Part shown: in pieces, positions 42,050 through 50,018 of the stretch
How positions within the stretch are numbered: position 1 is the first letter of the stretch
Layout: every line of letters starts with the position of its first letter
Source: Thiothrix litoralis
GTDB lineage: Bacteria; Pseudomonadota; Gammaproteobacteria; Thiotrichales; Thiotrichaceae
DNA length: 64,000 bases
Reading direction: 5' to 3'
Assembly: GCF_017901135.1 (NCBI RefSeq)
Contig: NZ_CP072801.1
Span: 3,872,501-3,936,500 of the forward strand
Translations under genes and position numbers: made by a program
The notes under the pieces: model-generated
The model's database searches: none
What the model was told of the DNA's origin: nothing
The model's input: only the letters and a program-made list of their open reading frames with translations

Positions 42050-44308
42050 ATGAAAATCAGTATAAGAAATCTAGTATGGCTGGTGTGTGCGTTAGCACTG
42101 CTGGGGATACAGGCGTTACCCTCCTATACATATGCGGATGAAGTCAACTCACCACATGTGATTGGTAAAGTGACTTATCTCTTAGGTCAGGCCGAGGTCA
42201 CCACAGCGGATGGCAGCGTCTTACCCTTAGCGGTATCGATGGAGATTTTTGACGGCAGTCGTATACAGGTCAAAGAGAGCAGTCGAATCAACCTGATGAT
42301 GATTGACGGTGGTATTGAGAAGCTCGGCCCCGGCAGTGTTTTTATCTTTAATAAATATTCCTACGACCCTGACGACCCCAGTGCAACCGAGATACGCAAA
42401 ACTTTGCTGGATGGCGAAGTAACGAGCACGACCGGGCGCGGCGGCGAAGCTGCTAAAGAACACTACCGTTTGAACTCACCGCTGGCGGCAATTGCGGTAT
42501 TGGGTACGGAATACACGGTTAAGGTTAGCAATGACGAAACGTGGGTGACCGTACATTCTGGCGAGATTTCCATTGCTAAGTTGGGCGGCAGTTGCCAGCG
42601 TTTCAGCTTGGGTGCTTGTGCGGGTGGCGAACACTTGTCGGAAGGGCAGCGTGGTTTAGCATTGGTCGTGCGGGCTAATGCGCCAAAACCGATTTTGCTG
42701 CCCGCCACGGCGATTCCTGTTACTGAAAACAAAGTAGCAGCACCACCAGCAAAAGAAGCAAAAGACACCAAAACGTCAGAAAAATCTGAGCAAGCAGCGA
42801 CATCACCGGAAAAGCCTGCGGAGTCTACTAACGCCTCTAATACAGCCACTAAAACCGAATCTGAGTCGCAAAACAGCACTACGGTAGCAAGCACGGTAGC
42901 CGCAGATGAGCGTAACCCGCTGGATGCTATTTTGCCCGACAAAACGGTGAGTACCGTCGAATCCACGCCAGCCAGTGCTGTCCCATCAGCAGATACCCGC
43001 CTAGCCGTTGCGACTACGCCAACGGTTACGTCTGCACCAACCGTTATGTCTGAACCAAAAAGTGTTGCTTCGTCTACAGTGGTCGCTTCTGCTACATTGG
43101 AAAGCACACAACAATCCCTGCTTGGTCAAGTGCCAGAATCAACAGGAAGCACCACCACGACGACTACCAACGCCGAGCAAAGTTTGGTGTCGTCCAGTAA
43201 CAGCGTAGCGGTTACGCCGGTTACGTCACCGGTCACACCCACTACGCCCGCTGTTGTGCCAGTACCCGAAAACACCGAGATAACACCTGCTGTAGCAACG
43301 CCCACCACTATAACACCCGTCGTCGTTGAACCAACGCCAGAAAAACCTAAAGCGATAACAGCCGTTGTAACGCCCCCGGTTGCGATTAACCCTGAGCCAG
43401 TGGTGTCAGAAAAATCCCAAGTGGCCGCGATTACTTTTGTGATACCAGCTACCGAAACCGTACCCGAAAACACCAAGGTAACAACCGTCGCCGTAACCCC
43501 TGTTGCTGTACCGTCGCGTGCTGAACTCATTCCAGCAACTCCAAGGGTAGTAACAACCGTCGCCGTAACCTCTGCTGCTGTACCGTCGCGTGCTGAACCC
43601 GTTCCAGCAACTCCAAGGGTAGTAACAACCGTCGCTGTAACCCCTGCTGCTGTACCGTCGCGTGCTGAAACCGTAACCGTTGTGCCAGACCCTCCCAAAA
43701 CAGTAATATCAACGACAGCCGTGTCCGCGCCCCTTGCAGTCATCTCGTCCACCCCAGTGGTACAGCGAGTGGTACAAACAAAGCCAGCGCTTGTTGTGGC
43801 ATCAGCGACACCAACCGTCAACTGGGGTAAATATGACCCAGCGGTAATGGTCGATGGCACAACCTCTTTCAGCGAACAAGTTGACAGCAGTTACACGCAA
43901 CTGCTCCAACAGTCCAATGCCAGCTTGCCTGTCATTGGTGTCGAGCAGAAGCAAACGGTACTTTTGCCGGAGCAGCGCGATGTTAGCTTTGCCTTGGGCA
44001 GTTACGACGCACGGGTCAACAATGCTGGCAAAACGACCGCCGCTACGCTGGATAATGCCCATTTGACGGTCAGCGCAACCCGTAACACCTACGACACAGG
44101 CTTTACCCTGATGTCACCTGACTACACCGGGCGCATTACTTCCACAGGGAGGTACTCTAATGGCACCTTGCGTGATGATGGCGCTATTCCCCAGACGCAA
44201 TTGAATGGCACTGTTGGGGAAGGTAATAATGCTGCTGCCTATACCTTTACCCACCAGATTGCCCCACAGTTAAGTGCTGATGGTGTCCTGAACTGGACGA
44301 GCCCTTGA
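42050..44308 (+). CDS. secreted FecR-domain protein B, paralogue of FecR protein A
   Basis: About 752 residues from ATG 42050 (MKISIRNLVWLVCALALLGI, signal peptide). The FecR domain is very close to that of protein A: VIGKVTYLLGQAEVTTADG, LNSPLAAIAVLGTEYTV, GGEHLSEGQRGLALVV. The middle 400 or so residues are low-complexity Thr/Val/Pro/Ala, including 24-residue tandem repeats. The C-terminal domain (WGKYDPAVMVDG, LPEQRDVSFALGSYDARV, RNTYDTGFTLMSPDYTG, AAYTFTHQIAPQLSADG) aligns end to end with that of protein A. The TGF..SPDY..G pattern could be a small barrel like that in transferrin-binding proteins, but this is only a resemblance. A 120-bp AT-rich gap separates it from the barrel gene. Confidence 0.85.
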   Translation: MKISIRNLVWLVCALALLGIQALPSYTYADEVNSPHVIGKVTYLLGQAEVTTADGSVLPLAVSMEIFDGSRIQVKESSRINLMMIDGGIEKLGPGSVFIFNKYSYDPDDPSATEIRKTLLDGEVTSTTGRGGEAAKEHYRLNSPLAAIAVLGTEYTVKVSNDETWVTVHSGEISIAKLGGSCQRFSLGACAGGEHLSEGQRGLALVVRANAPKPILLPATAIPVTENKVAAPPAKEAKDTKTSEKSEQAATSPEKPAESTNASNTATKTESESQNSTTVASTVAADERNPLDAILPDKTVSTVESTPASAVPSADTRLAVATTPTVTSAPTVMSEPKSVASSTVVASATLESTQQSLLGQVPESTGSTTTTTTNAEQSLVSSSNSVAVTPVTSPVTPTTPAVVPVPENTEITPAVATPTTITPVVVEPTPEKPKAITAVVTPPVAINPEPVVSEKSQVAAITFVIPATETVPENTKVTTVAVTPVAVPSRAELIPATPRVVTTVAVTSAAVPSRAEPVPATPRVVTTVAVTPAAVPSRAETVTVVPDPPKTVISTTAVSAPLAVISSTPVVQRVVQTKPALVVASATPTVNWGKYDPAVMVDGTTSFSEQVDSSYTQLLQQSNASLPVIGVEQKQTVLLPEQRDVSFALGSYDARVNNAGKTTAATLDNAHLTVSATRNTYDTGFTLMSPDYTGRITSTGRYSNGTLRDDGAIPQTQLNGTVGEGNNAAAYTFTHQIAPQLSADGVLNWTSP
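43478..43670 (+). repeat. 72-bp tandem repeat (about 2.7 copies) in the second FecR gene
   Basis: Units start at 43478, 43550 and 43622, each 72 bases, encoding VTTVAVTPVAVPSRAELIPA-like 24-residue blocks. Copies differ at only a few bases, indicating recent duplication. Unit length keeps the frame. Confidence 0.9.
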
Positions 44309-44325
44309 TCAGGTTGCGCGGCAAA

Positions 44326-45576
44326 CCCCGTCCTTCAGGTCGGGGAGGATAGCGCGGGTGGCGAAGCCGCCCTATGTTCGGTAGTTTTGTCGGATAATCC
44401 GCGCAGTTTAACGCAGAATACCCACTCAAGCCGCTCTTGTTTAGCTACACTCCGAAGATGCAACGACTACAAGCCTTCAAATACGAACTCATGCCCAATG
44501 GTGAGACGCAGAGTCATCTGCGCCGTTACGCGGGTTCGGGTCGCTTCGTGTACAACAGGGCGTTAGCGTTGCAGCAAGCCAATCATGAAGCGGGTGAAAA
44601 ATTCATCGGTTACGTGGCAATGGCCAAGCACCTGACAGCATGGCGCAAAGGCAGCGGTGACAGTTTCCGTTACCCCGACCCCAAACAAATCAAGCTCGAC
44701 CCAGGCAATAGCCGAATTTTTCTGCCAAAACTCGGCTGGATACGCTACCGCAACAGCCGCGATGTGCTGGGAGAACTGCGCAATGTCACGGTTTCCAGCA
44801 AGGGTAGCCAATGGTTTGTCAGCATCCAAACTCAGCGGGAAGTGGAAAAAATCGCCTCTCAAGCCACGACAGCCATCGGCATCGACCTGGGTATAGCCCG
44901 TTTTGCCACCTTCTCCGACGGTACGTACCTCGAACCGAGCAACAGCTTCAAAACCAAAGCCGCCAAACTCGCCAAATATCAACGGCGCATGGCGCACAAA
45001 CAAAAGTTCAGCAACAACTGGAAAAAAGCACAAGCCAACGTTCAAAAAATTCACACGCAAATCGCCAATGCCCGCCGCGATTTCCTGCACAAGGCGACGA
45101 CCACGCTCAGCCAAAACCACGCGCTCGTGTTCATCGAAGATTTGCAGGTCGGTAATATGTCGAAGTCAGTGGCAGGCACGGCAGAAAACCCCGGCAAGAA
45201 CGTTGCCCAGAAATCCGGCTTAAACAAAGCCATTCTCGATCAAGGTTGGGGCGAATTTCGACGGCAACTCGACTACAAGCTGGTATGGAAGGGCGGGATG
45301 TTGTTTGCCGTGCCGCCGCATTATACCAGTCAGGAATGCCCCGAATGTCACCATGTAGCGGCGGACAATCGTCAGACGCAAGCGCGGTTTGTGTGTGTGC
45401 AATGTCACTATGAAAATCACGCCGATCATGTCGGCGCGATCAATGTTTTAGAGCGGGGATACCGCTTGTTAGCCTGTGGAGATGCGGCTTTAAGCCGCTC
45501 TGTGAAGCAGGAACCCACCGAAGTCAGTCAGCTATCTAGCTGAATGCAGTAGGAATCCCCTTCCTTCAGGGAGGGG
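44326..45576 (+). mobile_element. solo-tnpB element of the IS200/IS605 group, copy B
   Basis: A second element, unrelated in end sequence to copy A. Hairpins with TTCA loops lie at 44326-44345 (CCCCG / CGGGG arms) and 45557-45576 (CCCCTTCC / GGGAGGGG arms), one on each side of a plus-strand tnpB. No tnpA. The right-end hairpin is followed by GGAGGATGTCAATG; the next bases would form the guide. It separates the FecR/cyclase cluster from the convergent ATP-grasp gene, whose stop lies 7 bases from the hairpin. Confidence 0.78.
44458..45543 (+). CDS. tnpB: TnpB with an internal N-terminal deletion
   Basis: About 361 residues from ATG 44458 (MQRLQAFKYELMPNGETQ). The RuvC residues look intact: Asp in IGIDLGIARFATFSDG, Glu in LVFIEDLQVGNM and Asp in NHADHVGAINVL. 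Zinc ribbon CPECH and CVQCH. The protein jumps from HLTAWRK directly to GSGDSFRYPD. Related TnpB proteins of about 400 residues have between these points a segment with the conserved SQPLQQ...DLERAYKNFF helix (remembered alignment). An in-frame loss of roughly 35-45 residues is therefore likely and would damage the RNA-binding lobe. Confidence 0.85.
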   Translation: MQRLQAFKYELMPNGETQSHLRRYAGSGRFVYNRALALQQANHEAGEKFIGYVAMAKHLTAWRKGSGDSFRYPDPKQIKLDPGNSRIFLPKLGWIRYRNSRDVLGELRNVTVSSKGSQWFVSIQTQREVEKIASQATTAIGIDLGIARFATFSDGTYLEPSNSFKTKAAKLAKYQRRMAHKQKFSNNWKKAQANVQKIHTQIANARRDFLHKATTTLSQNHALVFIEDLQVGNMSKSVAGTAENPGKNVAQKSGLNKAILDQGWGEFRRQLDYKLVWKGGMLFAVPPHYTSQECPECHHVAADNRQTQARFVCVQCHYENHADHVGAINVLERGYRLLACGDAALSRSVKQEPTEVSQLSS

Positions 45577-45582
45577 AGGATG

Positions 45583-46437
45583 TCAATGTGCAAACACCCG
45601 CGCAAAGCGTTCGGCGGCTGTCGCATTCATATTGAAATACAGCGACGGCTCAATCAGTTCCAGCTCCATCAGCGCAAAACCGTTTGCGGTGCGCACCCAG
45701 TCGACGCGAGCGTAAAGCGTCGGCGCGGGGATGGCGGCAAGCGCAGCACGGCTCAGTTCCCGTAATACAGCTTCCGGCTCGACGCTTTGTAAGTGTCCGC
45801 CGTGCTCTTCTTGCACGCGAAAATCGCCCGACTTGGGGGTTTTCAGAATCGTGTGGCTGTATTCATTCCCAAAAAAGAACAGCGAAAATTCACCTTCGGT
45901 AACGATGCTGGGGATGAAAGGTTGCGCCATGCAATCACGCTCCTGAAACAGCGTTTGCAGGTAGGGGAATTGCTGCTCAAGGGCAGTCGGTGTCAGGCGG
46001 AACGTGTCTTGTGCGGTGGCACTAATCACGGGTTTGATAATGATTTCATCGGTTTGCCAGCGTGTAAACAGTGTTGGTAGTGCTGTCAGTTCCAGCCCAT
46101 GCAGCCATTCCGTTGGGACTATCGGGATGCCTTTGGCTTGCAGTTCGCGCAGGTAGGTTTTGCTTAGATTCCAGCGTACTACGTTCAGTGGATTTTCCAG
46201 CCGGGCGGTGGAATGTTCGATGGTGTCAAGGACGGCGAGGAATTGTACGGGGTCGTTTTGATAATCCCAGCAGGAGCGGATAATCACGGCATCGAACTGG
46301 TTCCAGTCGATGCTGTGATCGCGCCAGTCGACGGCTTCAACGTGCCAGCCGTAGCGTTGCAGTGGGGCGTAGAGCAATTCGTCGTAGCAGACGAATTGCT
46401 CCAGGCTTGCCATGCTGAGAAAGGCACAGCGTTTCAT
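45583..46437 (-). CDS. ATP-grasp domain protein of unknown substrate
   Basis: A 284-residue enzyme of the ATP-grasp superfamily. It shows FDAVIIRSCWDYQNDPVQFL, the lysine-bearing DEIIIKPVISATAQDTFRL, and the metal-binding end YARVDWVRTANGFALMELELIEPSLYF. These resemble the glutathione-synthetase-like group (COG0189) and cyclo-ligases such as that of D-cycloserine synthesis, which ligate a carboxylate to an amine or hydroxyl. The substrate cannot be inferred. It follows the helicase gene by 9 bases on the same strand, but the pairing may only be positional. Confidence 0.78.
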   Translation of the reverse strand: MKRCAFLSMASLEQFVCYDELLYAPLQRYGWHVEAVDWRDHSIDWNQFDAVIIRSCWDYQNDPVQFLAVLDTIEHSTARLENPLNVVRWNLSKTYLRELQAKGIPIVPTEWLHGLELTALPTLFTRWQTDEIIIKPVISATAQDTFRLTPTALEQQFPYLQTLFQERDCMAQPFIPSIVTEGEFSLFFFGNEYSHTILKTPKSGDFRVQEEHGGHLQSVEPEAVLRELSRAALAAIPAPTLYARVDWVRTANGFALMELELIEPSLYFNMNATAAERFARVFAH

Positions 46438-46446
46438 CAGCGTTAC

Positions 46447-48444
46447 TTAGGGCGCAGGGCGCTTGGGTTTGCCCTTGTCCTTGTTCGGTGCTGCTTTCTT
46501 GATGGTGGGCTTGCGGGCGGGTGGTTTATCACCGCCGAACTTGGGCTTGTCGTCGGCAAAGCGTGGTTTTTCACCGGCTGCAAACGGGGCCCGTTCCTTT
46601 TCGCTGCGTGGGCGGCGGTCAGGGCGTTCGCCGCTGCGAGCACCGTCACGGCGTGGCGGTGGGCCATCACGACGCTGAGGGGGGCGACGATCATCACGGC
46701 GTTGACCACCACGTGAGCCACCACCGCCGCCGCCACTGCTCCGGTTCGGGGAGTAATCGGCAGCGGCTTCACCGGCTGGTTCGATATTGAGCATTTGCCC
46801 GGCAACCCGTGCAGTACGCAACTCGTGCAGGATGTCTTTGGGCATTCCTGCGGGCAGGTCTACCAGACTGCAATCGTCCTGAATTTCGATGTAACCGATG
46901 TAACGGCTATCCAGACCGGCTTCGTTAGCAATCGCGCCGACGATATTGCCCGGTTTAACGCCGTGAGTACGCCCGACGGCAATGCGGAAGCGTTCCATCG
47001 GAATGGTGTCTTCATCACTGCTGAAAGCGGAGTTGGCAGCATTGGATTTGCGCTTGCCAGAGCGATCCTGATCGCGTTCGCGTTCTGCATTGGGGTTGTA
47101 GGCCGGGTGGTTACGCTTTTCTTCCAGCAACAAAGGCGAGTCGCCTTGCAGCAGTTTGGCAAGAGCAGCGGCGATTTCGATGGCGGGAACATCGTGTTCG
47201 CGCTCGTAACCTTCCAGCAATTGCGAGAAGAAATCCAGACCTTCTTCTGCCAGCGTGTCGGTGATGCGTTGGCTGAACTGGGCAATCCGCAGGTTGTTGA
47301 TGGTTTCCGTGGACGGCAATTCCATCAGGTCAATCGGTTTGCGGGTAGCGCGTTCGATGTTACGCAGCAAATGACGTTCACGCGGGGAAACGAACAGGAT
47401 GGCTTCACCGCTACGCCCGGCACGCCCGGTTCGCCCGATACGGTGAACGTAGGATTCGGTGTCGGTCGGGATGTCGTAGTTGATGACGTGGCTGATGCGT
47501 TCCACATCCAGACCGCGAGCGGCGACGTCGGTGGCGACGAGGATGTCGATTTTGCCTTTCTTCAACTGGTCGATGGTGCGTTCGCGCACGTTTTGGGCAA
47601 TGTCACCGTTGAGGGCGATAGCGTTGTAACCACGCGCTTGCAGTTTGTCAGCCAGTTCCACGGTTTCGTTTTTGGTGCGCACGAACAGGATGACGGCCTC
47701 AAACGGTTCGGCTTCCAAAATGCGGGTGAGCGCATCCAGCTTGTGCAAGCCGCTGACCATCCAGTAACGCTGACGGATGGTGTCGGCGGTGGTGGTTTTA
47801 ACCTTGATTTTGACTTCGGCAGGGTCAGTCAAATAGCTTTGCGCAATGCGGTGAATCGCAGGTGGCATGGTCGCCGAGAACAGCGCGATTTGGCGCGTTG
47901 GCGGGGTTTGCTCCATGATCCACTCGATGTCATCGACGAAACCCATACGCAGCATTTCATCGGCTTCATCCAGCACCAGTGCTTGCAAGCCATCGAGCTT
48001 GAGCGAGCCACGGCGCAGGTGATCCATGACGCGACCCGGTGTGCCGACCACGACTTGTACGCCACGTTCCAGTTGGCGGAATTGGGTACGGTAATCTTGT
48101 CCGCCGTAAATCGGCATGACGTGGAAGCCGGGGAGCTTGCCTGCGTACTTTTGGAACGCTTCGGCAACTTGAATCGCCAGCTCGCGAGTCGGGGCGAGGA
48201 CGAGAATTTGTGGCCCGGTCTTGCTCATGTCCAGACGTGAGAGCAGGGGTAGGGCGAAGGCGGCAGTTTTGCCTGTGCCGGTTTGTGCTTGTCCGAGGAC
48301 ATCGCGGCCTTCCAGCAAATAAGGGATGGTTTCAGCTTGAATGGCTGAAGGGGTTTCGTAGCCGAGATCTAGGACGGCTTGCAGCACGGGGGCAGCAAGG
48401 CCGAATTCGGCGAACGCGGGCATGGTATTGGTTTCTGAGGACAT
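46447..48444 (-). CDS. deaD: DEAD-box RNA helicase, DeaD/CsdA type
   Basis: ATP-dependent RNA helicase of about 665 residues. Q motif and P-loop AQTGTGKT at 53-60; VLDEADEMLRMGF (DEAD), SAT in ALFSATMPPAI, VATDVAARGLDV and HRIGRTGRAGR complete the helicase core. A DbpA/CsdA-type RNA-binding domain (RFRIAVGRTHGVKPGNIVGAIANEAG) follows, then a Gly/Arg/Pro-rich basic tail of about 90 residues. I take ATG 48444 (MSSETNTMPAFAEFGL); the frame is open to 48495. CsdA helps ribosome assembly and mRNA decay at low temperature; a cold-shock protein gene is also in the window but not linked. Confidence 0.94.
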   Translation of the reverse strand: MSSETNTMPAFAEFGLAAPVLQAVLDLGYETPSAIQAETIPYLLEGRDVLGQAQTGTGKTAAFALPLLSRLDMSKTGPQILVLAPTRELAIQVAEAFQKYAGKLPGFHVMPIYGGQDYRTQFRQLERGVQVVVGTPGRVMDHLRRGSLKLDGLQALVLDEADEMLRMGFVDDIEWIMEQTPPTRQIALFSATMPPAIHRIAQSYLTDPAEVKIKVKTTTADTIRQRYWMVSGLHKLDALTRILEAEPFEAVILFVRTKNETVELADKLQARGYNAIALNGDIAQNVRERTIDQLKKGKIDILVATDVAARGLDVERISHVINYDIPTDTESYVHRIGRTGRAGRSGEAILFVSPRERHLLRNIERATRKPIDLMELPSTETINNLRIAQFSQRITDTLAEEGLDFFSQLLEGYEREHDVPAIEIAAALAKLLQGDSPLLLEEKRNHPAYNPNAERERDQDRSGKRKSNAANSAFSSDEDTIPMERFRIAVGRTHGVKPGNIVGAIANEAGLDSRYIGYIEIQDDCSLVDLPAGMPKDILHELRTARVAGQMLNIEPAGEAAADYSPNRSSGGGGGGSRGGQRRDDRRPPQRRDGPPPRRDGARSGERPDRRPRSEKERAPFAAGEKPRFADDKPKFGGDKPPARKPTIKKAAPNKDKGKPKRPAP

Positions 48445-48508
48445 GGGGCTTACGGTGAGGAGGAAACCGGGCATTATGCGCCAGTTTCCACTCAAGATAA
48501 ATGCCTTT

Positions 48509-49945
48509 CTACAAATCCTTTGCGAAGGTGCTGAAGTATTGGGTCATGACTTGTGCGTAAGGTTTGATGCAACCGGTATGGTCGGCAGGAATGGCGAAAC
48601 ATTCGTCCAGTTCGATGTCAGCCGTGCCTTTTGCCCGCATTCCGTCGAGGGCGCGGGTGGAATTGCCAAACGGTACGGTTACGTCGTCACGCCCGTGGGT
48701 CAGGCGGGTGGGGGTTTTGGCTTGCCAGTCGTACAGACTGTTGTTTTTCATGGTGTCATAGTCGTTTGCCATCCAGTCCATCAGGAAGGTTTTGCTGAAC
48801 TTGATGTCGCTTTCTTTGGGGATGAGGATGTACATCAGCAAGTCTACGGTGGCTTCGTCGACTTTGCCGGGGTATTTGGCAGCAATGGCGGGGCGGCTTA
48901 AACCGAGTGCGCCACCAGCGGCTGCCAGCAAGGCTTTGGGGTTGAGCAATTCATCGAGGGTGTATTGCAGGTCGTAAGGCCCGGCTCCGGCAACGCTGGC
49001 GGTAATCGGCGTGCCCGCCGCTTCTAGCGCCTGTTGGGCGGCGAGGGTAACGTAACCACCTTCAGAATAGCCCGTCAGGAACAGTTGGTCGTTGAGCGGC
49101 TGACGTTGTTCAGCCAGCCATTGTTTGGCGGCGACGATGAAATCAGTGACAACAGCGGCAGACGGGATTTTTTGCAGGTAGGGGTGATCTTTACCCTGCG
49201 ATGTGCCGTAACCGATGTAGTCGGCAGCGATGACCACAAAGCCGAGCGAGGCAATAATATTGACCGGCGAGGTCGCAACGGTGTCATTGCTGGGCGCTTC
49301 GATATTGTGGAATACCGTACCATGCTGAAAACTTAGCAGCGGACTTTTCGCCCCAGCCGGTTTCTGCGGGACAGCGATAATGCCGGAAGCGGTGCTCAGA
49401 TTGCCGTCACCATCCAGCGTCTGATAGGTGACGCGGTATTGTTTGACATCGTAGACGGGGATAACTGCGGGTGCTTTCGCTGCCGGGTCGCTGAGCGCGG
49501 CAGTGCTTTCCTGCACAGTATTAGTTTTGACCAGTTGCCCGTCCAGTAGAGCGCCGCGTGCATTGGTGATACGTACCGGGATGGGAGGCAGGCTATCGGT
49601 GGTACTGGTATCGGTGGTACTGGTATCGGTGGTACTGGTATCGGTGGTACTGGTATCGGTGGTACTGGTATCGGTGGTACTGGTATCGGTGGTACTGGTA
49701 TCGGTGGTACTGGTATCGGTGGTACTGGTATCGGTGGTACTGGTATCGGTGGTACTGGTATCGGTGGTACTGGTATCGGTGGTACTGGTATCGGTGGTAC
49801 TGGTATCGGTGGTACTGGTATCGGTGGTACTGGTATCGGTGGTACTGGTAGGGCTGCTATTGCCACCGCAGGCGGTTATCAACAGGGCACTGGCTAGCAG
49901 CAAGCTGGCTGGGCGTAACAGGTTGCGGTGGATAAAACAAGGCAT
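48509..49945 (-). CDS. surface lipoprotein alpha/beta hydrolase with Thr/Ser/Asp repeat stalk
   Basis: About 478 residues from ATG 49945, 9 bases after GGAG. A lipoprotein signal with lipobox LITAC is followed by 17 repeats of TSTTD, then an alpha/beta hydrolase of the secretory lipase kind. The nucleophile elbow is GYSEGGYVTLAAQQ, the catalytic Asp is probably in LTHGRDDVTVPFGN and the His in IPADHTGCI; the oxyanion region is LLSFQHGTVF. The repeats would form an extended linker between lipid anchor and enzyme. The 15-bp units can vary in number without losing the frame. Confidence 0.85.
   Translation of the reverse strand: MPCFIHRNLLRPASLLLASALLITACGGNSSPTSTTDTSTTDTSTTDTSTTDTSTTDTSTTDTSTTDTSTTDTSTTDTSTTDTSTTDTSTTDTSTTDTSTTDTSTTDTSTTDTSTTDSLPPIPVRITNARGALLDGQLVKTNTVQESTAALSDPAAKAPAVIPVYDVKQYRVTYQTLDGDGNLSTASGIIAVPQKPAGAKSPLLSFQHGTVFHNIEAPSNDTVATSPVNIIASLGFVVIAADYIGYGTSQGKDHPYLQKIPSAAVVTDFIVAAKQWLAEQRQPLNDQLFLTGYSEGGYVTLAAQQALEAAGTPITASVAGAGPYDLQYTLDELLNPKALLAAAGGALGLSRPAIAAKYPGKVDEATVDLLMYILIPKESDIKFSKTFLMDWMANDYDTMKNNSLYDWQAKTPTRLTHGRDDVTVPFGNSTRALDGMRAKGTADIELDECFAIPADHTGCIKPYAQVMTQYFSTFAKDL
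49595..49849. repeat. 17 perfect tandem copies of a 15-bp unit
   Basis: The unit ATCGGTGGTACTGGT (plus strand) repeats 17 times without a single change across 255 bases. On the minus strand it encodes TDTST in the lipoprotein hydrolase linker. Perfect identity implies recent slippage. It is not a CRISPR because there are no spacers. Confidence 0.97.
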
Positions 49946-50018
49946 GGGAATAAACTCCAAGGTAGCCAATTGACATTAAAAGTATAACTTATTTGAATGA
50001 TAAGTTAAAATTTTTTAT

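Noticed and set aside
46795-48240. 481-codon open frame on the plus strand opposite the DEAD-box helicase gene
   Set aside because: All helicase motifs lie on the minus strand. The composition is that of a shadow frame, with no plausible ribosome site or family.
49595-49849. CRISPR array
   Set aside because: The 15-bp units abut with no spacers and lie in a coding frame; no cas genes are near.
49396-49973. Repeat-only frames (IPVPP on the minus strand, VSVVL on the plus strand) over the 15-bp array
   Set aside because: Tandem repeats of a length divisible by three leave other frames open automatically. Only the TDTST frame continues into a signal peptide and an enzyme domain.
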